64,000 nucleotides of DNA from Branchiostoma floridae. Lineage: Eukaryota; Chordata; Leptocardii; Amphioxiformes; Branchiostomatidae. Under the pieces are notes generated by a model. The model saw only the letters and a list, made by a program, of their open reading frames with translations, searched no databases and had not been told where the DNA came from. Each line of letters begins with the position of its first letter. The stretch's first letter is position 1. Made by a program: the position numbers and the translations under genes. The stretch covers positions 11,394,985 to 11,458,984 of the forward strand of contig NC_049990.1 of NCBI RefSeq assembly GCF_000003815.2. Reading direction: 5' to 3'. Positions 23,073 through 31,526 of this stretch are shown here, piece after piece.

Positions 23073-23686
23073 AGTTTATTTTGTTTTTTATATGATATCG
23101 ACAGCATTAGGGTGAAGTAGGCAATCCGAGTGTCAATGGTCCTAGAATATGATTGGAGGATAATTAGTCTTTTTCTTCATAATTAAGACCAAGACTACAG
23201 AAAGTAAATTTCATGGATGACATCCTGTGCAGACTGCAAAATAATGCATCGAAAAAAACCCAAGACTGGTAAAAAACAAGATGGCTAAATTTTCAAAATA
23301 GACACCATAAACGCTGTAACAAGAATGTAAGCGACAAAACATGGTATCAAACTTAAGTCAACAAGTCATTAATTCCAGGCCTATATTCAAGAAAATACTG
23401 AAATATTGTAGCAAAAGGGTTACCTGTGTGGTAAACTGGTATTACTAACCAAGTTAGCAACAAAACTCGTGTCTCAAGATGCTACCTCTACAAATATACA
23501 GCTAAATTTAGTTTCACTTACACAACTACAGCTATGGCTTCCTCGGTAGTGCCACTTCTACAAGTACTCGTAGAATCGTTAGGCTACAACACAAGAGATT
23601 CTACCATTACGGTACTTTCTCGTCATGTTGACCATCTCCGAAGAAGAACAAATTTTTTTTTCTGAAATCAGGCTTTTGTTCCTACA

Positions 23687-23883
23687 TTCCAAGTAGATGT
23701 TTTGCTCCGGTTGCTTTTTGACGTGTACTTGTTTAAAGCGTTTTTAGGGCTTTCCATTTTGTGCTGTTTCCTTTTTGTCTTCCTACCAATACATAACAAT
23801 ACATAAAGAAAACATCACAAAACTGAAAGCCCGTTAAAACGCCTAAAACACGTCAAAACAACCGTAGCCAAGCCACCCTTTGA
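23687..23883. repeat. Long-hairpin element, E-F spacer
   Basis: Copy of the B-C hairpin. The outer part is diverged (CAAGTAGATG), the inner arm GGGCTTTCCATTTTGTG is intact, and an ACAATACATA duplication sits in the loop. Confidence 0.55.
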
Positions 23884-24529
23884 AGAGTATTTTGTCCCCT
23901 CCGTCCCAAGGCAAATGTTACTCAAGTGTTACGAAAATTCCAAACCACATTTCGGACATTTTTTTGGTCAAAACTCTTGCCTAATTCAACCTTCAGCGGA
24001 GAATTCATTACTTGCGTAAATATCTAGATACAATTTCCCTTGTGTATTTTTTTCCTTTGTGACGCAGTGTGGACATATTTAATTTCTAGTGGGGCACTTC
24101 AATTTCCTCACAAACAAAACTGTCCATTATAAGTGTAACGTCACAAGGTTGTGCTCAAGGACCGGCCCAAGAGTTATCGACGTACGCGTCGACAGCCAAT
24201 GGGATGAGTTCTTCTTGATTGTTACAGACCTTGAAACATCCTGTTTTTCTAAGAAGTGCTGTGCGATATGACAAATATTCATTTCTAAAACGAAGACAAA
24301 TCAGTTGACGTATTTCAGGCTGGCAGGTAACGTCGCGAGACATCTTCCACCAGCTCCCATTGGACTCCACTTGGACACTCCGCGCGTAGCCCAGAAGAAC
24401 AAGGTAAAGAGTTGCCTTTCTCAACCACAGCGACACAAAATAGACCGATATTGAAGAACAAATTTTCTGTTATGCAAGATAATTTTGTCGTGTAAAAAGT
24501 TGAACAGAAACGGATACAGCGATTCTACA

Positions 24530-26137
24530 ATGACCGTGCAAATGATTTGGAAGCGTGACCACTTTGAGGTCCAAACAAGAAGCAAAGGGTGGTGTTTCAT
24601 ACTCTTTCTTGCTCTGTTCTGTTCTTGTACGGGAGACAACATCAAACACTGCAAGACCGTGGTCCTAGGAAAAAACACGACTGTCATTGGTTGCTTTTTT
24701 ATTAATCTTGAGCTAACTGGGTTCCCAACAGAAATACCAAATAACGTTTATATCTTGAAGGTTGGTCCGTGTATTAGGAACCTTACGCATATTCCACTTC
24801 TTCCGAATCTATATTCATTGGAAATGAATTTCAACCTTATCGAAACTGTCTCGTGGACTTCACTGAAAAATTTACCTAGTTTATCGCTTCTCTGTCTGTC
24901 ATTCAATAGAATCGCGCACGTGGACTTAGGTGTAGTTATAGGGCATCTTCCAAAGCTCAGGTTCGTAGATCTGTCTAACAACAGGCTCACATCCTTTGCC
25001 GAACGTGACTTGGGACTACCCTTCTTAACACAGGTAGACATCAATGATAACCCTTTCGCCTGTGACTGTACGATGTTGTGGCTGATAAACAAGACCAAGT
25101 GTTTAAAAGAATGCAGGGAAACAAGCTCAGTTTGCTATTCCGAATGTGATGCTGGTTTTCTTCCACCCAAATTTGGCGGCGATAGATTTGACTGTAGCAG
25201 TCCAAATAATTTGAAAGGATTGTCTTTAAAAGATATCAACACATCAGCGATGAGATGTAAAACCTCTACGGCTATACAGATGCCTCTTGCAAAACGACCT
25301 GGCACATCTAATTATCTTTCTTTGACTAACGAATACGTGGCCGCTCGCGGCAACACCAGTGACAATGCTCATTGGGTAGTACATTCAGATGGGACTCGGA
25401 CTGAAACATTTGAACCCACAAGCTTAAGACCCACTAACACACCGACTAGCATTCTCAAAACAGAGAACAGCAACAAAGAGATAATAAGCAGTGTACATAT
25501 CATAATCATAGCTTCTGCCATTTTCTTGGGGTTATCATTTGTCTTGCTCATGACAATAAAGATAGTCATTTTGCGCCGATCCGGTAGAGATGATAATGCT
25601 ATCGGTGCAGCTATTATGCTGCAACATGTCAGTCCACCGATACAAAACACTGCCTACCATAGAAACTGTAATGCAAGACCAACACAACAAGATTCTACGG
25701 TCATATCTCTTGCTCAGACGATGCCACCAATTCTCAACACTCTGTACCACCAGCACCGTAATACAGGTGTAGCACAACTACCTGATCCTAGCCAAACATG
25801 CCTGACCCAAGTTATTCCACCGATAGAGAACACTGCCTACAACAGAAACACCAATGCTGGAGCAGGACAACAAGATTCTACCGACATATCTCTGGCTCAC
25901 ATGATGCCACCAATTCTCAACACTCTGTACCACCAGCACCGTAATACAGGGGCAGCACAACTACCTGATCCTACCCAAACATGTCTGACCCAAGTCATTC
26001 CACCGAAAGAAAACACTGCCTACAGTGCATCACCAATGACACTGCCTCGAACCACACTAGTTTCAGACTCTCAACGGGAGGCAGGCACGGGGCGCTTGCC
26101 TTCCTCACGTCCATTGCCAGAACTGCCCTCGGCATGA
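24530..26137 (+). CDS. LRR transmembrane receptor, copy F (535 aa)
   Basis: Complete frame from the ATG at 24530 (MTVQMIWKRDHFEVQ) to a stop after PLPELPSA. It has a leader, LRRNT, LRRs, LRRCT (NPFACDC...KCLKECRETSSVC), a stalk and a membrane helix (IFLGLSFVLLMTIKI). The tail has five units with NTAY or NTLY and then a proline-rich end. Relative to B it lacks the long distal units, and an 11-nt deletion after PLPELPS puts the YEDM/YEEI end out of frame. It is the parent-like sequence for pseudogene C and for the 3' part of G. Confidence 0.8.
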   Translation: MTVQMIWKRDHFEVQTRSKGWCFILFLALFCSCTGDNIKHCKTVVLGKNTTVIGCFFINLELTGFPTEIPNNVYILKVGPCIRNLTHIPLLPNLYSLEMNFNLIETVSWTSLKNLPSLSLLCLSFNRIAHVDLGVVIGHLPKLRFVDLSNNRLTSFAERDLGLPFLTQVDINDNPFACDCTMLWLINKTKCLKECRETSSVCYSECDAGFLPPKFGGDRFDCSSPNNLKGLSLKDINTSAMRCKTSTAIQMPLAKRPGTSNYLSLTNEYVAARGNTSDNAHWVVHSDGTRTETFEPTSLRPTNTPTSILKTENSNKEIISSVHIIIIASAIFLGLSFVLLMTIKIVILRRSGRDDNAIGAAIMLQHVSPPIQNTAYHRNCNARPTQQDSTVISLAQTMPPILNTLYHQHRNTGVAQLPDPSQTCLTQVIPPIENTAYNRNTNAGAGQQDSTDISLAHMMPPILNTLYHQHRNTGAAQLPDPTQTCLTQVIPPKENTAYSASPMTLPRTTLVSDSQREAGTGRLPSSRPLPELPSA

Positions 26138-26231
26138 ACCCAATAACGATGTCATAGACGAAAACACTGAAAAAGACACTGTTTCTGAACATGAATATAA
26201 GGACATGCACGACTATGAGGAAATTTACTAA
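26138..26231 (+). other. Out-of-frame YEEI terminus after copy F
   Basis: Directly after the F stop another frame reads DVIDENTEKDT then EHEYKDMHDYEEIY and a stop near 26231. This corresponds to the C-terminus of B; the first motif has Lys in place of Glu (YKDM). Similar tails follow C (to 13354) and G (to about 29945). Confidence 0.6.
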
Positions 26232-26685
26232 ACTTTGCAATTGATATACATGTACTTTGTGTTTTAGATGATATCAACAGCATTTGGATGAAGTGGACAA
26301 TCAAAGTATCAATACTCATAGAATATGATTGGAGGATAGTTGTGTTTTAACTAAGGCAACGGCATGTAAATTCTATGAATGGCATCCTCTGCAGACTGCA
26401 AAATAATGAGCTAAAAATAAGATGGGTAAAAAAACAGTTAAAGGCTAATTCTTAAAAATAGACACCATAAACGTTGTATCAAGAATTGAAGTCACAAAAC
26501 ATGGTAGCAAAGCCAAAAAGTCATTCATTCCTGTATTCAAGAAAAAAAAAACTAGTGTAGTAAAAAAGACTTTAGTGTGGAAGACTGGTATAACTTACCA
26601 AGTTAGCAACAACGTTAACATTCGTTGCTCAAGGTGCTACTTCTACAATTATCTAACTAGTTTATACAACTATAGCCATGGCTTC

Positions 26686-26973
26686 TGTATCTGTATCTGT
26701 ATCTGTATCTGTATCTATATAGCCGGTATAACCGCCATTCGGCGTAACACACCAGCTTCGCAGGCACGCGGCGCGGCAGCAGCTGGTTATATTACACTGA
26801 ACGATCCGTCACACCTAACTTTTGCACATCTAACTGCAAGCGTTCTTTAAAACTATCCAGAGAAGATGCCCCTACTGTACTTGGTGATAACAAATTCCAA
26901 TCTACGATAGTTCTGGGAAAATACGAATTTTTGAACACATCAATCCTAGCTTGGAAACTCTGGTACTTGAAGT
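26686..26973 (-). mobile_element. LINE 3' end with hexamer tail, between F and G
   Basis: Read on the minus strand, this 288-bp insert encodes the end of a CR1/L2/Jockey-like reverse transcriptase, including NSYFPRTIVDWN and SLDSFKERL before a stop. It is followed by about 110 bp and a microsatellite tail of GATACA units (26686-26720). It is flanked by a 9-bp duplication CATGGCTTC (26677-26685 and 26974-26982). The spacers after C and G show the uninterrupted site. It is a classic 5'-truncated LINE integration, distinct from the element inside H. Confidence 0.82.
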
Positions 26974-27017
26974 CATGGCTTCCTCGGTAGTGTCGCTTCT
27001 ACAAGTAAAACCATTAA

Positions 27018-27262
27018 GGCCCCCTTCCCACTAGACGGCGATCGCGCTGCGCTATCACTGCGACCTAAACAGGATATGTGTAACCTTCGTTTTCACACTG
27101 GGTATATCATACAAAACGTAAAAGTGTGATTGAGAAGACAACAAATCACACAAAGTGTAAATAGATTTGTTTCTTTTTCTATTCGTTGAGCGATTTGTCA
27201 AATTTTAGGTCGCAGAGAGAGAGCGCGGCGAAATCGCCGTCCTATAGCTAGTGGAAAGGGCC
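27018..27262. mobile_element. MITE with GGCCC...GGGCC ends, F-G spacer
   Basis: Same family and same site as 13828-14052, with internal indels (an extra AAAGTGTG near 27120 and CTATAGCTAGTGG at the right end). Confidence 0.65.
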
Positions 27263-27378
27263 TGGCGTATAGTGTGCTACAACATAACAGAATCTCTCAT
27301 TCTGGGACTTTCTTGTCATGTTGACCATCTCCAAAGAAGAAAACATTTTTTTTAATCAGGCTTTATGTTCCTACCCAC

Positions 27379-27562
27379 CAAGCAGAGGTTCGGCTCCGGT
27401 TGTTAATTGATGTGTACGTTTTAGGCGTTTTATAGGGCTTTCTATTTTGTGTTGTTTTCTTTATGTCTCAGCATCGATACATAAGAAAACAGCACAAAAT
27501 AGAAAGCCCTATAAAAACACCTCAAACAAGTAAAAAAACAACCGGAGCTGAGCCTCTGCTTG
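27379..27562. repeat. Long-hairpin element, F-G spacer
   Basis: Copy of the hairpin with well-paired inner arms GGGCTTTCTATTTTGTG and CACAAAATAGAAAGCCC. Confidence 0.6.
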
Positions 27563-28222
27563 AAGAGAACTCTATCGATCTGTCCCCTCCGTTCCAAGGC
27601 AAATGTTACTCAAGTGTTCCGAAGATTCCAAACTACGCTTAGCGGACTTTTGTTTTGGTCAAAACTCTGGCCTGATCCAGCCCCTAACAGCGAATTCGTT
27701 ACTTGCGTGAATATTTAGATACAATTTCCCCTGTGTATTTTTCTTTCGTTTGTGACGCAGTGTAGACAAATTTAATTTCCAGTGGGGCATTTCAATTTCC
27801 TTATAAACACAACATGTCCATTATAAAAAAAAAACACTAACGTCACGTTGTCCTTGAGTCAAGGACCAGCCAATAGTTATCGACGTACACGTCGACAGTC
27901 AATGGGATTGGTTCTTCTTGATTGTTACAGGCCCTGAAACATCCTTATTGTTCAATATTCATTTCTAATACGAAGACAAATCAGTTAACGTATTTCAGGC
28001 TGGCAGGTAACGAACGTCTGCACAGCTCTTCCACTTACTCCGAACGGACTCCGTACACAACACTAGGACACTCCGCGGGCAGCCCGAAAGTACAAGGTAA
28101 AGAGTTGCCTTTCTCATTCAAAGCGGCAAAAAGAGGGATTGAGAACTTCTTTTCTGTTAAGCCAGATAATTTTCTCCTGTAAAACGTTGAAGAAAAAAGA
28201 ATCTGTTTTCACGCACGAGTCT

Positions 28223-29851
28223 ATGATAATGCTGCAAATGTTTAGGAAGCGCGACCACTTTGAGGTCCAAACAAGAAGCAAAGGATGGTGTTTTATACTC
28301 CTTCTTGCTCTCTTCTTGGTGATATCTTGTATGGGAGAAAACATGGAATTCGAATACTGCAAGAGAGAAAGGGCCCTAGGAAAGAATATATCTTACATCG
28401 GTTGCACATTTAATAAGCTTGAGCTTACCGGTTTTCCAACAGAAATACCAAATAACGTTTATCGCTTGAAGATGGGTCCGTGTATTAAGAACCTTACACA
28501 TATTCCACTTCTTCCGAATCTAAACATGTTGGAAATGAATTTCAACCTTATCGAAACTGTCTCGTGGATTTCACTGAAAAATTTACCTAGTTTATCGCTT
28601 CTCTGTCTGTCGTTCAATAGAATCGCGCACGTGGACTTAGGTGTAGTTATAGGGCATCTTCCAAAGCTCAGATTCGTAGATCTGTCAAATAACAGGCTCA
28701 CATCCTTTGCCGAACGTGACTTGGGACTACCCTACTTAACACAGGTAGACATCAATGATAACCCTTTCGTCTGCGACTGTACGATGTCGTGGCTGATAAA
28801 GAAGACCAAGTGCTTAAAAGAATGCAGGGAAACAAGCTCAGTTTGCTATTCCGAATGTGATGCTGGTTTTCTTCCACCCAAATTTGGCGGCGATAGATTT
28901 TACTGTAGCAGTCCAAATAATTTGAAAGGATTGTCTTTAAAAGATATCAACACATCAGCGATGATATGTAAAACCTCTACGGCAATACAGATGCCTCTTG
29001 CAAAACGACCTGGCACATCTCATTATCTTTCTTCGACTAACGGATACGTGGCCGCTCGCGGCAACACCAATGACAATGCTCATTTGGTAGTACATTCAGA
29101 TGGGATTCGGACTGAAAAGGCATTTGAACCCACAAGCTTAAGACCCACTAACACACCGACTAGCATTCTCCAAACAGAGAACAGTAACAAAGAGATAATA
29201 AGCAGTGTACATATCATAATCATAGCTTCTGTCATTTTCTTGGGGTTATCATTTGTCTTGCTCATGACAATAAAGATAGTCATTTTGCGCCGATCCGGTA
29301 GAGATGATAATGCTATCGGTGCAGCTATTATGCTGCAACATGTCAGTCCGCCGATACAAAACACTGCCTACCATAGAAACCGTAATGCAAGGCCAACACA
29401 ACAAGATTCTACGGTCATATCTCTTGCTCAGACGATGCCACCAATTCCCAACACTCTGTACCACCAGCACCGTAATACAGGTGTAGCACAACTACCTAAT
29501 CCTAGCCAAACATGTATGACCCAAGTCATTCCACCGATAGAAAACACTGCCTACAACAGAAACACCAATGCTGGAGCAGGACAACAAGATTCTACCGACA
29601 TATCTCTGGCTCACATGATGCCACCAATTCTCAACACTCTGTACCACCAGCACCGTAATACAGGGGCAGCACAACTACCTGATCCTACCCAAACATGTCT
29701 GACCCAAGTCATTCCACCGAAAGAAAACACTGCCTACAGTGCATCACCAATGACACTGCCTCGAACCACACTAGTTTCAGACTCTCAACGGGAGGCAGGC
29801 AAGGGGCGCTTGCCTTCCTCACGTCCATTGCCAGAACTGCCCTCGGCATGA
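28223..29851 (+). CDS. LRR transmembrane receptor, copy G, mosaic (542 aa)
   Basis: Complete frame from the ATG at 28223 (MIMLQMFRKRDHF) to a stop after PLPELPSA. The first part, through the LRRNT (NMEFEYCKRERALGKN) to about 28530, is copy-D-like. From FNLIETV onward it is copy-F-like through LRRCT, helix and tail. The LRRCT reads NPFVCDCTMSWLIKKT, differing from NPFACDCTMLWLINKT in the other copies, so a possible N-glycosylation site (NKT) is lost. The tail keeps five NTAY/NTLY-type units. The YEEI end lies out of frame downstream. Confidence 0.8.
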   Translation: MIMLQMFRKRDHFEVQTRSKGWCFILLLALFLVISCMGENMEFEYCKRERALGKNISYIGCTFNKLELTGFPTEIPNNVYRLKMGPCIKNLTHIPLLPNLNMLEMNFNLIETVSWISLKNLPSLSLLCLSFNRIAHVDLGVVIGHLPKLRFVDLSNNRLTSFAERDLGLPYLTQVDINDNPFVCDCTMSWLIKKTKCLKECRETSSVCYSECDAGFLPPKFGGDRFYCSSPNNLKGLSLKDINTSAMICKTSTAIQMPLAKRPGTSHYLSSTNGYVAARGNTNDNAHLVVHSDGIRTEKAFEPTSLRPTNTPTSILQTENSNKEIISSVHIIIIASVIFLGLSFVLLMTIKIVILRRSGRDDNAIGAAIMLQHVSPPIQNTAYHRNRNARPTQQDSTVISLAQTMPPIPNTLYHQHRNTGVAQLPNPSQTCMTQVIPPIENTAYNRNTNAGAGQQDSTDISLAHMMPPILNTLYHQHRNTGAAQLPDPTQTCLTQVIPPKENTAYSASPMTLPRTTLVSDSQREAGKGRLPSSRPLPELPSA

Positions 29852-30447
29852 ACCCAATAACGATGTCATCGACGAAAACACGGGAAAAGACACTGACTCT
29901 GAACATGAATATAAAGACATGCACGACTATGAGGAAATTTACTAAACTTTGCAATTGATATACTTTGTGTTTTAGATGATATCAACAGCATTTGGATGAA
30001 GTGGACAATCAAAGTGTCAATACTCATATGCATAGAATATGATTGGAGGATAGTTGTGTTTTTTCTTCATAATTTTGACTAAGGCAACGGCATGTAAATT
30101 CTATGGATGGCATCCTCTGCAGACTGCAAAATAATGAGCTAAAAAACAAGATGGGTAAAAAAACAGTAAGGCTAATTCTTAAAAATAGACACCATAAACG
30201 TAGTAACAAGAATTGAAGTCACAAAACATGGTAGCAAAGCCAAAAAGTCATTCATTTCTGTATTCAAGAAAAAAAAAACTAGTGTAGTAAAAAAGACTTT
30301 AGTGTGGAAGACTGGTATAACTTACCAAGTTAGCAACAACGTTAACATTCATTGCTCAAGGTGCTACTTCTACAATTATCTAACTAGTTTATACAACTAT
30401 ATCCATGGCTTCCTAGGTAGTGTCGCTTCTACAAGTAAAATCATTAA

Positions 30448-30568
30448 GGCCCTTTTTCCACTAGACGGCGATCGCGCTGCGCTATCACTGCGTACTAAAT
30501 AGGATATGTGTAACCTTCGTTTTCACATTGGGTACGAAATCGCCGTCCTATAGCTAGTGGAAAGGGCC
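30448..30568. mobile_element. Internally deleted MITE, G-H spacer
   Basis: Same site and ends as the 27018-27262 element, but the middle is deleted, from GGGTA straight to CGAAATCGCCGTCC. Both inverted ends remain. Confidence 0.65.
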
Positions 30569-30684
30569 TGGCGTATAGTGTGCTACAACGTAAAAGATTA
30601 TCTCATTCTGGGACTTTCTTGTCATGTTGACCATCTCCAAAGAAGAAAACATTTTTTTTAATCAGGCTTTATGTTCCTACCCAC

Positions 30685-30870
30685 CAAGCAGAGGTTCGGC
30701 TCCGGTTGTTAATTGACGTGTACGTTTTAGGCGTTTTATAGGGCTTTCTATTTTGTGTTGTTTTCTTTATGTCTCACCGCCGATACATAAGAAAACAGCA
30801 CAAAATAGAAAGCCCTATAAAAACACCTCAAACAAGTAAAAAAAGCAACCGCAGCCGAGACTCTGTTTGA
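30685..30870. repeat. Long-hairpin element, G-H spacer
   Basis: Copy of the hairpin, nearly the same as the F-G copy, consistent with recent duplication of that spacer. Confidence 0.6.
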
Positions 30871-31526
30871 AGAGTACTCTATCGATCTGTCCCCTCCGTT
30901 CCAAGGCAAATGTTACTCAAGCGTTCCGAAGATTCCAATCTACGCGTAGCGGACTTTTGTTTTGGTCAAAACTCTTGACTGATCCAGCCCCTAACAGCGA
31001 ATTCGTTACTTGCGTGAATATTTAGATACAATTTTCCCTGTGTATTTTTCTTTCGTTTGTGACGCAGTGTGGACAAATTTAATTTCCAGTGGGGAATTTC
31101 AATTTCCTTATAAACACAACTGTCCATTATCAAAAAAAAAAAACACTAACGTAACGTTGTGCTCAAGGACCAGCCAATAGTTATCGACGTACGCGTCGAC
31201 AGCCAATGGGATTGGTTCTTCTTGATTGTTACAGGCCCTGAAACATCCTTATTGTTCAATATTCATTTCTAAAACGAAGACAAATCAGTTAACGTATTTC
31301 AGGCTGGCAGGTAACGAACGTCTGCACAGCTCTTCCACTTACTCCGACCAGACTCCGTACACAACACTAGGACACTCCGCGGGCAGCCCAAAAGTACAAG
31401 GTAAAGAGTTGCCTTTCTCAGTCAAAGCGGCAAAAAAAGGGATTGAGAACTTCTTTTCTGTTAAGCCAGATAATTTTCTCCTGTAAAACGTTGAAGAAAA
31501 AAGAATCTGTTTTCACGCACGAGTCT

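Noticed and set aside
26690-26720. Coding or CRISPR-like reading of the TGTATC repeat
   Set aside because: Perfect hexamer units without spacers; it is the 3' tail of the neighbouring LINE.
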